Shown piece by piece: positions 23,179-32,507 of a stretch of DNA of 45,263 bases (position 1 is the stretch's first letter; each line of letters begins with the position of its first letter). The DNA is from Clostridium sp. (GTDB lineage Bacteria > Bacillota > Clostridia > Lachnospirales > Lachnospiraceae), in contig JAMPFU010000023.1 in the NCBI GenBank assembly GCA_023664385.1, positions 1-45,263 of the forward strand, given 5' to 3'. The translations under genes were made by a program, and so were the position numbers. A model generated the notes under the pieces. That model ran no database searches, was not told where the DNA came from, and was given only the letters and a program-made list of their open reading frames with translations.

Positions 23179-24276
23179 ATGAGTAAAAAGAAAAAGAAAA
23201 AAGGAATAAATGCAAATGCAAAGTGGGGAATTGCATTTTTGGTTGAGGTTGCCGTCTGTATAACCATGGTTGTAGGCTATGGTGTATATTGGGCAAACAA
23301 TAAAATGGACAATATTAACTATGCGGCTGATGTTGATTTTGGAAAGATTGAGGTCAACGAGGGAGCAGAGGAATCCTCAAAGGGGTATCAGACGATTGCA
23401 CTATTCGGTATTGATGCAAGAAGCAATACCTCCATGGGGGAAGGAAACAGGACAGATTCCATCATTATTGCCAGTATCAACAACGATACGAAGGAGGTTA
23501 AGCTTGCCTCCGTATACAGGGACTCGCTTTTGCAGATAAGAGATGGAAGCAATATGACTACGAAAATAAATGCGGCGTATGCCTTTGGAGGACCGGAGCT
23601 TGCACTCAGCACTTTAAATGCAAACCTTGACCTTCACATAGATGAATTTGTAACAGTAAACTTCCTTGCACTTACAAATGCAATTGATGAGCTGGGTGGT
23701 ATTACGATACATGTGGAAAGCAACGAGCTTCCAGTGCTGAACGCATCAATTGAGGAGCAGATAGGCGTTACGGGAATTTACTCTGACGGCGTGTTTACAA
23801 CCGGGGATATTCTTTTGAACGGTACACAGGCAACAGCGTATGCACGTATCAGAAGTACGGACCAGGGAGATATAACGAGAACAGAAAGACAAAGGGACGT
23901 TATCGCCAAGATGGTAGCGAAGGCGAAAGGCTCAGATCTCGCTACGATTGAAGGCATAATTGACGAGGTATTCCCGAATATTTATACAAGTATAGATAAC
24001 AAGGAAATGATTAATCTTGCAAAGAGTATTTTTGACTACGAGATGGGAGATACAATAGGCTTTCCTCTTGCCTATGCACCAGTAAGCCACGAGGTAAAGG
24101 GGGCTATCCTTGTTCCTGCAAACCTTGAGGCAAATGTAATCGCACTTCACGAATTTTTGTATGAGGACATTCCTTACACACCAAGCCAGACTGTAAAGGA
24201 CATAAGCGCACAGATAGAAAATGAGACAGGCGTGTATGAGCAGGATATAGAGTTAAATATCTTCAAGCCGGAATAA
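23179..24276 (+). CDS. LytR-CpsA-Psr (LCP) family wall-polymer ligase
   Basis: The 365-aa protein has a basic cytosolic start, one membrane segment (about 15-37) and an extracellular LCP domain. Visible are NRTDSIIIASI, the YRDSLLQI strand, TTKINAAYAFGGPE and the RTERQRDVI motif with its conserved arginines. LCP enzymes move polyprenyl-linked glycopolymers onto peptidoglycan. The start follows TAGGAGG. It is the first conserved gene after the island and probably belonged next to the glycosyltransferase operon before insertion. cca follows after 24 nt. Confidence 0.85.
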   Translation: MSKKKKKKGINANAKWGIAFLVEVAVCITMVVGYGVYWANNKMDNINYAADVDFGKIEVNEGAEESSKGYQTIALFGIDARSNTSMGEGNRTDSIIIASINNDTKEVKLASVYRDSLLQIRDGSNMTTKINAAYAFGGPELALSTLNANLDLHIDEFVTVNFLALTNAIDELGGITIHVESNELPVLNASIEEQIGVTGIYSDGVFTTGDILLNGTQATAYARIRSTDQGDITRTERQRDVIAKMVAKAKGSDLATIEGIIDEVFPNIYTSIDNKEMINLAKSIFDYEMGDTIGFPLAYAPVSHEVKGAILVPANLEANVIALHEFLYEDIPYTPSQTVKDISAQIENETGVYEQDIELNIFKPE

Positions 24277-24300
24277 TTTGTAATAATATGGGATTTTTAA

Positions 24301-25692
24301 ATGATAAATATAAAGATGCCCGAGGGGGCGGCATATATAATAAAAGAACTGAATAAGCATGGGTTCGAGGCATTTATCGTAGGCGGCTGCGTCAGGGATG
24401 CATTGCTTGGGAAAGAGCCTTCCGATTGGGATATAACAACCTCGGCAAAGCCTGAGGATATAAAACGCATATTCAGGCATACGGTAGATACAGGTATTGA
24501 GCATGGCACTGTTACCGTGCTTATTTATGGGGCAAAGACGTCCGCAAAAAATGGAAAAAATCATGAAAGCTTTGAGGTTACAACCTACAGAGTGGACGGA
24601 GCTTATACAGACCACAGAAGACCTGATACGGTTACATTTACAGACAGGCTTGTGGAGGATTTGAAAAGGCGCGATTTCACCATAAATGCAATGGCATACA
24701 ATGATGAATCGGGTCTTGTTGATATTTTTGACGGACAAGACTGTCTTGAAAATGGGGTAATTGCCTGCGTTGGAGCGGCAAAGGACAGGTTTGATGAGGA
24801 TGCGCTTAGAATTTTAAGGGCAATCAGGTTTTCTGCACAGCTTGGCTTTGCCATAGAGGAAAAAACCCTTGCGGCAATGAAACAGCAAAGCCCGCTCCTT
24901 GCGAAAATCAGTGCAGAGCGAATTCAGGCTGAGCTTACAAAGCTGATTACCTCAGACAATCCTGACCGCCTGATTACGGCATACGAGCTTGGAATTACAA
25001 AAGTAATTCTGCCTGAGTTTGACGCCATGATGAACACGGAACAAAATAACCCATATCATTTGTATAATGTAGGAGTACATACGGTTAAGGTTATGGAAAA
25101 TATTGCACCTGAGCCGATACTCAGATATACGGCACTTTTGCATGATGTAGGAAAGCCATACACGAAAAAAACAGGGACAGACGGAGTAGATCACTTTTAT
25201 GGACATCAGGAGGTAAGCGAAAAAAAGGCGAGGGAAATTTTAAGACGGCTGAAGCTTGATAATCATACGATCGATAAAACCTGCAGGCTTGTTCTTAATC
25301 ACGATTACGGAATACAAGGGCAGCTAAGTGAAAAAAATGTCCGCAGATTTATAAGCAGGCTCGGCGCTGAAAATTTTGGGGATTTCATTTCCATAAGGAA
25401 AGCGGATATGGCAGGACAGAGTGATTACAGGCTTGCGGAAAGACAGGCTGACCTTCTGTTTATGACGGACACATACAACAAAATAAAAGAAAAAGAGCAA
25501 TGCCTTTCCCTTTCGGATATGAAGCTTTCGGGTAAGGATTTAATTGAAATGGGAGCTTCTCAGGGGAAAGAATTGGGAGCCGTTTTAAAGGAGCTTTTTG
25601 AGCGGGTGCTTGATGACCCTGAATTAAATGAACATGAAAGGCTAAAGGAAATGGCTGAAAAAATACTAAGTGAAAAAACAGCAAATGAATAA
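24301..25692 (+). CDS. cca: CCA tRNA nucleotidyltransferase with HD domain
   Basis: The 463-aa protein has the class II head: VGGCVRDALLG near residue 27 and DWDITT (metal-binding DxD) near 42, then RRDFTINAMAY and the ERIQAE neck. An HD domain follows (LLHDVGKPY near 279). It adds or repairs the 3' CCA of tRNAs. The tRNA-Ser gene in this window lacks an encoded CCA and would need it. The ribosome site before the ATG is weak, so it may be read with the LCP gene. Confidence 0.9.
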   Translation: MINIKMPEGAAYIIKELNKHGFEAFIVGGCVRDALLGKEPSDWDITTSAKPEDIKRIFRHTVDTGIEHGTVTVLIYGAKTSAKNGKNHESFEVTTYRVDGAYTDHRRPDTVTFTDRLVEDLKRRDFTINAMAYNDESGLVDIFDGQDCLENGVIACVGAAKDRFDEDALRILRAIRFSAQLGFAIEEKTLAAMKQQSPLLAKISAERIQAELTKLITSDNPDRLITAYELGITKVILPEFDAMMNTEQNNPYHLYNVGVHTVKVMENIAPEPILRYTALLHDVGKPYTKKTGTDGVDHFYGHQEVSEKKAREILRRLKLDNHTIDKTCRLVLNHDYGIQGQLSEKNVRRFISRLGAENFGDFISIRKADMAGQSDYRLAERQADLLFMTDTYNKIKEKEQCLSLSDMKLSGKDLIEMGASQGKELGAVLKELFERVLDDPELNEHERLKEMAEKILSEKTANE

Positions 25693-25764
25693 TGCATGAA
25701 AAGTTCCCTTTGGACATACAATTAACAAGGCTACCTAAATTTTTATGTCTGGAGGGGATTTTCT

Positions 25765-26763
25765 TTGGCTGAGAAGCTGTCCGAGGTATTCGAAGCATAT
25801 GATATGGAAGTTTATCAAGTTGTACGTGGGAGAGAGTCGAACATATTGAAAACTGACAAAGGAATAAGGCAGTTAAAAAAGCTTACGGTTGGTGAAAAGC
25901 GTCTTGATGCTGAGAGAAGGTATAAGGAGGAGCTTCTTGCCAGAGATTTTTGCGGCATTGATTTCTGCATAGAAAATATGTCGGGGGAGCTTGTAAGCTA
26001 CGACCGGTACGGAAATGCATATGTGCTCCGGAATTACTTTGAGGGCAGTGAGGCGGGGCTTACAAATTTAGAGGATGTAAGGCTTGCTGTTGAAAATCTT
26101 GCAAAGTTACATATTGTGGGAAGAAATATATTTCAGACCACGGAGCATGACGTTCATGTGCGGCATGTGTGCGACTTCAAAAAGAGAAATCAGGAGCTGA
26201 AAAGGGTAAAAGCCTTTATTATGAAAAAGAAACAGAAAAAGGCTTTTGAGGAGCTTTACATAAATGCCTTTGAATATTTTTACAATCAGGCATTGGAATG
26301 TGAAAAAAATTTTGATGTGGAGATTTTTGAAAATATCAAGGAGCATATAGGCTATTGCCATGGAATGTACAACCAGCACAGCGTTATTATTTCTAGGGAT
26401 GAAGCTCCTTTTCGTGTATTTACAACGAGCTTTGATAAATTTCATGTGGGAAATCAGCTTACGGATTTATATCATTTTTTACGAAAGGCGGTAGAGAAAA
26501 ATAATTACAGCTTTCATATTGTCAGGTACATTTTAAACTGCTATTCGGCAGTCTGTCCGCTTTCGGCATGGGATATAGAATACATATATATTTTATATTC
26601 CTATCCTGAAAAATTTTATAAGATAAGCAATCAGTATATTAATGCGCCTAAAAACTGGATTTCCCCTAAAATGATGGAGAAGCTGAATAAGGTAATAGGC
26701 GATGAGGACAAAAAAAAGAATATTTTAGTACAGTTAAAAAATATAGATACTTCACATTTTTAG
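25765..26763 (+). CDS. CotS-like spore coat kinase-fold protein
   Basis: The 332-aa protein starts at TTG 25765 behind GGAGGGG. It has the CotS/aminoglycoside-phosphotransferase outline: an N-terminal lobe with TDKGIRQLKK, an NLAKLHIVGR helix, and a C-terminal DLYHFLRK block. The catalytic loop reads CHGMYNQHSVI where active relatives have HGD followed by an Asn, so the catalytic Asp is missing and this is probably a pseudokinase. CotS proteins sit in the spore coat, suggesting a sporulating lineage. Confidence 0.7.
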   Translation: MAEKLSEVFEAYDMEVYQVVRGRESNILKTDKGIRQLKKLTVGEKRLDAERRYKEELLARDFCGIDFCIENMSGELVSYDRYGNAYVLRNYFEGSEAGLTNLEDVRLAVENLAKLHIVGRNIFQTTEHDVHVRHVCDFKKRNQELKRVKAFIMKKKQKKAFEELYINAFEYFYNQALECEKNFDVEIFENIKEHIGYCHGMYNQHSVIISRDEAPFRVFTTSFDKFHVGNQLTDLYHFLRKAVEKNNYSFHIVRYILNCYSAVCPLSAWDIEYIYILYSYPEKFYKISNQYINAPKNWISPKMMEKLNKVIGDEDKKKNILVQLKNIDTSHF

Positions 26764-26799
26764 AATTATTTAGTATAATACTATAGTTAAGGTGGTAAT

Positions 26800-28143
26800 A
26801 TGCGTAAAAATATACTTTTGTTATGCTTTCTGCTGTTTATGGCTGCCCTTGCCGGGTGTGAAAATGCCAAGGAGCTTAAGGTATATGAAAATACCGAGGA
26901 GTTTGAATTTTCCCATGAGGAAGGCAATATAACGGCAGTTGTTACAAACATTGATTTAGAAAACAATATAATAGAATTTATGAATTGCCAATCCGGAGAA
27001 CGCATCAGCCTTGGCTATCATGGAGGTGTGGGCGTTTTTAATACCTATGGTAAGGACATCGGCATAGGCGGAGTTGTGTGCGGTGATGTTGTTGATGTTG
27101 TGTATTATGCAGATACAGAACGGCTTGTGTCCATAACAATTGATACCGACACGGTTATTGTGGATAATGTCAATAAGCTTACCATTGATATGCAGAAGCT
27201 TCAGGCAACCAGCAATGGAAGAAGCTACGGGATGTACAATTACGTTACGGTATATGATGAGGATAAAGCATTAGACATTATGGAGATAAATACCGAGGAT
27301 AAGGTGCGGCTTTATTTATACAATAACAAGCTTGTGTCAATTGTCATAAAGGAGGGGCATGGGTATGTAAGCCTGTACAACCATGATTCGTATATAGGAG
27401 GCATGGTTGAAATTGGCTATGACGTCATAGTCCCCGTTACAAATGAAATGCTCGTTGCGGTAAAAGAAGGAAATTATACATTAAGAATATCAAAAAATGG
27501 TTACAGTGATACAAAAAATATTACCGTCATAAAGGGCGATGAAACAAAGGTGGACATAAGCACAATTGCAGTGCCGACAGGTACGGTTACAATCAATGTC
27601 ACACCGGCGGACGCCAAGGTTTATATCAATGGCACGCTTGATGAGGATCATGTATATTACAATTTATATGGAAACTACAGCTTAAGGGTAGAGGCAGAGG
27701 GATATAATACATTTAGAGGAAGCTTTAAAATATCTGAGCCGGTAAAAACCTATGAAATAAAGCTTAAAAAAGATGGAGACAGCGAGGACGAGACTACGGA
27801 GGCAACTGAGGAAACGGAAGATACGACCGAGGCTTCAGAAAGCACCACCAATGAAAGCTCCGGGACAACGGAGGATAAAAAGAGCACTGACAGCTCCACG
27901 GAGGATAATAAAACGGATAATGTCATTTCCGTAAAAACGCCTGAGGGAGTGGGAGTATATTTAGACGGCGAGTATGTGGGAACGGCACCCGTATCATTTC
28001 CGAAAACCGTCGGTACACACACGATAACCCTTTATAAATCAGGGTATCTGATAAAAAGCTATACAATACAGGCAAATGATGATGGCAAGGACGATGAATA
28101 TAATTTTGCAGCGCTTACATCAGTTCTTGACACGATTCAATAA
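26800..28143 (+). CDS. PEGA-domain lipoprotein
   Basis: The 447-aa protein has a lipoprotein signal with lipobox ALAGC (Cys20). Beta-rich regions are followed by PEGA-type repeats at about 220-250 (GNYTLRISKNGY), 260-320 (TVTINVTPADAKVYINGTL, GNYSLRVEAEGY) and 380-440 (VYLDGEYVGTAPVSF). A Thr/Glu/Ser linker lies at about 328-375. PEGA repeats bind or display proteins at the cell surface. It is 17 nt upstream of the phosphohexomutase gene; the link between them is unclear. Confidence 0.75.
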   Translation: MRKNILLLCFLLFMAALAGCENAKELKVYENTEEFEFSHEEGNITAVVTNIDLENNIIEFMNCQSGERISLGYHGGVGVFNTYGKDIGIGGVVCGDVVDVVYYADTERLVSITIDTDTVIVDNVNKLTIDMQKLQATSNGRSYGMYNYVTVYDEDKALDIMEINTEDKVRLYLYNNKLVSIVIKEGHGYVSLYNHDSYIGGMVEIGYDVIVPVTNEMLVAVKEGNYTLRISKNGYSDTKNITVIKGDETKVDISTIAVPTGTVTINVTPADAKVYINGTLDEDHVYYNLYGNYSLRVEAEGYNTFRGSFKISEPVKTYEIKLKKDGDSEDETTEATEETEDTTEASESTTNESSGTTEDKKSTDSSTEDNKTDNVISVKTPEGVGVYLDGEYVGTAPVSFPKTVGTHTITLYKSGYLIKSYTIQANDDGKDDEYNFAALTSVLDTIQ

Positions 28144-28160
28144 AAGTAAGGAGGCACATC

Positions 28161-29888
28161 ATGGACTACATGAAAGTATATGAGGAGTGGACAACCAATC
28201 CATTTTTCAGCGAGGAAACAAGGCAGGAGTTACTTGCAATAAAGGATGACGATAGAGAGATTAAGGAGCGTTTTTACGCTGATTTGGAGTTCGGAACAGC
28301 CGGACTTAGAGGTATTATCGGAGCCGGAACAAACAGAATGAATGACTATGTGGTAGCAAAGGCTACACAGGGTCTTGCAAATTATATTATCCGCAGAAAA
28401 AAACAGTCAAAGGGCGTTGTGATAGCCTTTGACTCAAGAAGATGCTCTCCTGAGTTTGCTGATGTGGCTGCACTTTGCCTTGCTGCAAATGGAATAAAGG
28501 CATATGTGTTTGAATCCCTTAGACCGACACCGGAGCTTTCATTTGCCGTAAGATACTTTGGCTGTACCGCAGGCATCAATATAACGGCAAGCCACAATCC
28601 CCCTGAATACAACGGATATAAGGTGTACTGGGAGGACGGTGCGCAGATAACCCCGCCTCACGATGCAGGTATCATGAAGGAGGTTAAAATCATATCCGTA
28701 CAGGATGCAAAAACCATGCCGAAGCAGGAGGCAATACATGAGGATTTATATGAGATTGTGGGAAAAGAGGTAGACGACGCCTATATAGCGGAGCTTAAAA
28801 AGCTTGTCATACACCAGGATTGTATTGATAAATACGGCAGTGAGCTTAAAATCGTATATACGCCCCTGCATGGAACGGGAAATATTCCTGCAAGAAGAAT
28901 ACTTCGTGAGCTTGGCTTTCAAAATGTCTATGTTGTTCCTGAACAGGAAATGCCTGACGGTGAGTTTCCAACCGTAAGCTATCCGAATCCGGAGGCTGCC
29001 GAGGCATTTGAGCTTGCACTTAAGCTTGCAAAGGAAAGGGACGCTGACCTTGTGCTTGCAACTGACCCTGACGCTGACAGGCTTGGCGTATATGTCAAGG
29101 ATAAGGAGGGCGAGTACCACTGCCTTACGGGAAATATGTCGGGAAGCCTGCTTGCCGATTATGAGCTTGGACAGATAAAGGCGACAAGAGGTCTGCCTGA
29201 GGACGGAGTTCTTATCAAGACAATCGTTACGACAAACCTTGCAAATTCCGTTGCAAAGCATTATGGCGTAGAAGTGATAGAGGTACTTACGGGCTTTAAA
29301 TTTATAGGACAGCAGATATTAGGCTTTGAGCAAAAGGGCAAGGGCACTTATCTGTTTGGATTTGAGGAAAGCTACGGCTGTCTGATTGGAACCCATGCAA
29401 GGGACAAGGATGCCATCGTGGCAACCATGGCACTTTGCGAGGCAGCGGCATATTACAGGTCAAGAAACATGACGCTTTGGGACGCCATGATAGAGATGTA
29501 TGACGCATACGGATACCATGTTGATGATATAAAAACAGTGACATTAAAGGGTGTTGACGGACTTGAAAAAATAAAGAGTATCATGGAGATACTGAAAAAT
29601 AATACCCCAAGGGAAATCGCAGGACATGAGGTGCTGTGGGCGAGAAATTATGACAATGACACCTCCGTAAACATGAGGACAAAAACAGTGCTTCCGACCG
29701 GACTTCCAAAGTCGAATGTCGTATATTACGATTTGGCAGATGAGGCATGGCTTTGTGTAAGACCATCAGGAACGGAGCCGAAAATAAAATTTTACTATGG
29801 CGTGGTAGGTACAAGCCTAGAACACGCACGGGAGCTATCCGAGGAATTTGGCAAAGCCGTCATGAAAATGATTGAAAACATGCTCTAA
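28161..29888 (+). CDS. pgcA: Phosphoglucomutase/phosphomannomutase family enzyme
   Basis: The 575-aa protein is an alpha-D-phosphohexomutase. The active-site serine lies in TASHNPPEYNGYK (about 140), the metal loop is DPDADRLG (about 302), the sugar loop has FGFEESYG, and the phosphate loop is RPSGTEPKIKFY (about 534). It interconverts hexose 6- and 1-phosphates, feeding the UDP-sugar pyrophosphorylase elsewhere in the window. Length fits the PgcA group of Firmicutes. The start follows AAGGAGG. Its stop codon lies within a 16-bp inverted repeat arm. Confidence 0.88.
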   Translation: MDYMKVYEEWTTNPFFSEETRQELLAIKDDDREIKERFYADLEFGTAGLRGIIGAGTNRMNDYVVAKATQGLANYIIRRKKQSKGVVIAFDSRRCSPEFADVAALCLAANGIKAYVFESLRPTPELSFAVRYFGCTAGINITASHNPPEYNGYKVYWEDGAQITPPHDAGIMKEVKIISVQDAKTMPKQEAIHEDLYEIVGKEVDDAYIAELKKLVIHQDCIDKYGSELKIVYTPLHGTGNIPARRILRELGFQNVYVVPEQEMPDGEFPTVSYPNPEAAEAFELALKLAKERDADLVLATDPDADRLGVYVKDKEGEYHCLTGNMSGSLLADYELGQIKATRGLPEDGVLIKTIVTTNLANSVAKHYGVEVIEVLTGFKFIGQQILGFEQKGKGTYLFGFEESYGCLIGTHARDKDAIVATMALCEAAAYYRSRNMTLWDAMIEMYDAYGYHVDDIKTVTLKGVDGLEKIKSIMEILKNNTPREIAGHEVLWARNYDNDTSVNMRTKTVLPTGLPKSNVVYYDLADEAWLCVRPSGTEPKIKFYYGVVGTSLEHARELSEEFGKAVMKMIENML

Positions 29889-30028
29889 TGAGCCATGCAT
29901 AACAGAAAATACACTCACAGATGTGTGCTTGCACAAACATCTGTGAGTGTAAATTTTCTGTTATATAGGGCGAAGCCCAGCACCGAGCAGAGCGAAGCGA
30001 TGTGAGGTGCAAGCATGGCTCATTAGAG
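29883..30028. repeat. 146-bp cloverleaf-like palindromic unit
   Basis: Perfect 16-bp arms CTCTAATGAGCCATGC (29883-29898) and GCATGGCTCATTAGAG (30013-30028) enclose three hairpins: a 24-bp stem (29901-29962, inner arms 29911-29924 and 29937-29950), GGGC/GCCC (29968-29978) and GCACC/GGTGC (29980-30010). The left arm contains the stop codon of the mutase gene. It may also end transcription. A related scrap (CACAGATGTGTGCT) occurs at 31410-31423. Confidence 0.7.
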
Positions 30029-30061
30029 AGCAGCACGGCTCAACCGAGCAACTTTAAAAAG

Positions 30062-30149
30062 CGGAGACGGCGGGATTCGAACCCGCGTGCCGGTTGCCCG
30101 GCAAACTGATTTCGAGTCAGCCCCGTTATGACCACTTCGATACGTCTCC
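30062..30149 (-). tRNA. tRNA-Ser (CGA)
   Basis: The minus strand folds as an 88-nt class II tRNA. The acceptor GGAGACG/CGTCTCC closes it, the anticodon loop CTCGAAA gives anticodon CGA (serine UCG), the variable arm is long and paired, and the T arm reads GCGGGTTCGAATCCCGC. The discriminator is G and CCA is not encoded. Confidence 0.97.
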
Positions 30150-30224
30150 GTACATTTGGAAAATCCATAGACAAGTATAACACAAAATCAACATAAAACA
30201 ATAGTAATTTATGAGGTGAATTTC

Positions 30225-30842
30225 ATGGCTGGAATTTTTATATCAATGGAAGGACCTGATGGTGCAGGAAAAACAACGCAGATTGAGCTTCTGAAGTCAT
30301 ATTTGGAAAATAAGGGCTATGAAATACTTATCACAAGGGAGCCTGGCGGGACAAAAATAAGCGAGGCAGTAAGAAGCATTATACTTGATAAGTCAAACAC
30401 AGAAATGGATTACATGACGGAGGCACTTTTATATGCAGCCGCAAGGGCACAGCTTGTCGCTGAGGTAATAAAGCCTGCAATTGCTGAAGGAAAGGCAGTT
30501 ATCAGCGACAGATTTGTTGATTCCTCTGCTGTATATCAGGGAATGGCAAGAGGGCTTGGCGTGGAAACCGTATACAAAATAAACGAATATGCCATACAGG
30601 GCATGATGCCGAAGCTTACAATACACCTTGATTTACCTGCTTCCGTTGGAATCATGCGAAAGAAAAATCAGGCAGAGCTTGACAGAATGGAGCTTGAAAA
30701 AGCAGAATTTCACGAAAGGGTTGCCGAGGGGTACAGACAGCTTGCCAAGCTGTCTCCCGAACGAATTTACACAATAGACGCAACGCTGCCCGTGGAAGAA
30801 ATACATCAGCTTATTTTGTCAAAGCTTGAAGAAATATTATAA
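30225..30842 (+). CDS. tmk: Thymidylate kinase
   Basis: The 205-aa protein starts at MAGIFISMEG, after GAGGTG; the longer frame begins at GTG 30216 inside that site. The P-loop is GPDGAGKTT (10-18), followed by TREPGGT (substrate dTMP), the DRFVDSSAVYQG motif near 95, and a LID region. It phosphorylates dTMP to dTDP. It is the first gene of the conserved tmk-yaaR-holB-ricT-trmN6-rsmI block. Confidence 0.93.
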   Translation: MAGIFISMEGPDGAGKTTQIELLKSYLENKGYEILITREPGGTKISEAVRSIILDKSNTEMDYMTEALLYAAARAQLVAEVIKPAIAEGKAVISDRFVDSSAVYQGMARGLGVETVYKINEYAIQGMMPKLTIHLDLPASVGIMRKKNQAELDRMELEKAEFHERVAEGYRQLAKLSPERIYTIDATLPVEEIHQLILSKLEEIL

Positions 30843-30966
30843 TGGGTGGAAAAAATATTTTACAGATGCTATAATTATTTTATGGCTAAAAAGAGACGAT
30901 ATATAATTTAGCATATACACATATATGCAATTACCTATACACCACACATTGAAAGGAGGGGTAAAT

Positions 30967-31407
30967 ATGGATATAAAGGTTGACCAGCTTAAACAGCTTA
31001 CCCAGATGGAAGCGCCTAAGCGTGAGGTTACCAAGGGCGAAGATTTCAAGTTTACCCTTATTAAAAATATAGAGGAGGATCAGCTTCAGGAAAAGCTTTC
31101 CTCTCTTATGAAGGGCATTGAGGAACAGGGTGCTAAGATTGCAAAGCACATGGACATAAAGGATATGAAAAAATATCGTTCCTCGGTAAAAGAATTTATG
31201 AATGAGATTGTTTCCCGTTCCCATGAGTTCTCAAGAGAGAATTTTTTGGACAGAAGGGGAAGGCATAGGGTGTACGGCATCATCCGTCAGGTTGACAAAA
31301 ACCTTGACGAGCTGGCAGAGGAGCTTATCAAGGAGGAAAAGGACAATCTTGCAATCCTGAACAAAATTGACGATATACGGGGAATGCTGATAGATATTTC
31401 CACCTAG
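30967..31407 (+). CDS. yaaR: YaaR family protein (DUF327)
   Basis: The 146-aa helical protein starts at MDIKVDQLK after GAAAGGAGGGG. The C-terminal half ([13 protein letters not shown], then [22 protein letters not shown]) is typical of YaaR. Its cellular role is unknown. Position between tmk and holB is as in Bacillus, where yaaQ and yaaR lie there; yaaQ is absent here. Confidence 0.85.
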   Translation: MDIKVDQLKQLTQMEAPKREVTKGEDFKFTLIKNIEEDQLQEKLSSLMKGIEEQGAKIAKHMDIKDMKKYRSSVKEFMNEIVSRSHEFSRENFLDRRGRHRVYGIIRQVDKNLDELAEELIKEEKDNLAILNKIDDIRGMLIDIST

Positions 31408-31519
31408 CACAGATGTGTGCTATGCATTGTAGTTTGCAGCTGCAAAAACTAACATGCGAAAATCACAAGAAGCCGGCAGGCAGCATGGCAGCATAAAAAA
31501 TAAGAAAGAGGTGTGGCTT

Positions 31520-32506
31520 ATGAATTTCAAAAATATAGTTGGACATGAAGACATAATCAGACATTTTAAGGGCAGCATAGAGACTGGCAATATAAGTCAT
31601 GCTTATATTATAAACGGCGAGGTTGACAGTGGTAAAAAGATGCTTGCAAGGGCATTTGCGAGGACGCTTCAATGTGAGGAGGGTGCAACTGAGCCATGTG
31701 GTAAATGCCAGTCCTGTATTCAGGCGCTTAATATGAATCATCCTGACATTATAACCATTACCCATGAAAAGCCGGATATACTTTCTGTGGACGAAATAAG
31801 ACAGCAGCTTGTGGATTCCATAGGCATAAAGCCGTATAAGGGTAAATACAAAATTTACATTGTGCCTGACGCGCAGCTTATGAATGAGCAGGCACAGAAT
31901 GCACTTCTAAAAACCATAGAGGAGCCACCGGAGTACGGAGTTATCATTCTGCTTACCTCCAATATTGACAGGCTTCTTCCTACGGTATGCTCAAGGTGCA
32001 TGATTTTAAATACAAAGCCCGTAAGGGAACGGGATATGCTGGAATACCTCGTAAAGGAGCTGGGTCTTACTGAGGAGCGGGCATATTTCTGTCTTGATTT
32101 TGCACAAGGCAATTTGGGAAAGGCAATCAAGCTTGCCAAAAACGAGGAGTACAGTGCAATTGTTGACTCTGTGGTAAGCGTACTTAAAAAAATACATGAG
32201 CTTGATGTGGACGATTTGACTACTGCTGTTTCACACATAGAAAAATTCAAGCTTTCCATAGATGATTACATGGATTTGATGATGATGTGGTACAGGGATG
32301 TGCTCATGCTTAAGGTTACGGGAAACATAGATAAGCTTCTGTTTAAGCAGGAGTATTCAACTATGAGGGTACAGGCAGGTCTTATGTCCTTTCAGGATAT
32401 AGAGGATAAAATAGATGCCATTACAAGAGCAAAGGAAAGACTGGCCGTGCACGCCAATTTTGACGTAACAATGGAGCTTTTACTGCTCACATTAAAGGAG
32501 AATTAA
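31520..32506 (+). CDS. holB: DNA polymerase III delta' subunit
   Basis: The 328-aa protein starts at MNFKNIVGHEDI behind GAGGTG (31507-31512); the frame from 31454 crosses that site. It is an AAA+ clamp-loader subunit with a four-cysteine zinc module (CEEGATEPCGKCQSC) and IEEPPEYG plus a SRC sensor block. The P-loop is altered (GEVDSGKK), as in delta' subunits that do not hydrolyse ATP. It helps load the beta clamp during replication. ricT follows after 1 nt. Confidence 0.9.
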   Translation: MNFKNIVGHEDIIRHFKGSIETGNISHAYIINGEVDSGKKMLARAFARTLQCEEGATEPCGKCQSCIQALNMNHPDIITITHEKPDILSVDEIRQQLVDSIGIKPYKGKYKIYIVPDAQLMNEQAQNALLKTIEEPPEYGVIILLTSNIDRLLPTVCSRCMILNTKPVRERDMLEYLVKELGLTEERAYFCLDFAQGNLGKAIKLAKNEEYSAIVDSVVSVLKKIHELDVDDLTTAVSHIEKFKLSIDDYMDLMMMWYRDVLMLKVTGNIDKLLFKQEYSTMRVQAGLMSFQDIEDKIDAITRAKERLAVHANFDVTMELLLLTLKEN

Positions 32507-32507
32507 A

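Noticed and set aside
30062-30149. tRNA-Ser as an island integration site
   Set aside because: No duplicated tRNA 3' end and no integrase beside it; the island ends are near 7.9 and 23.0 kb.
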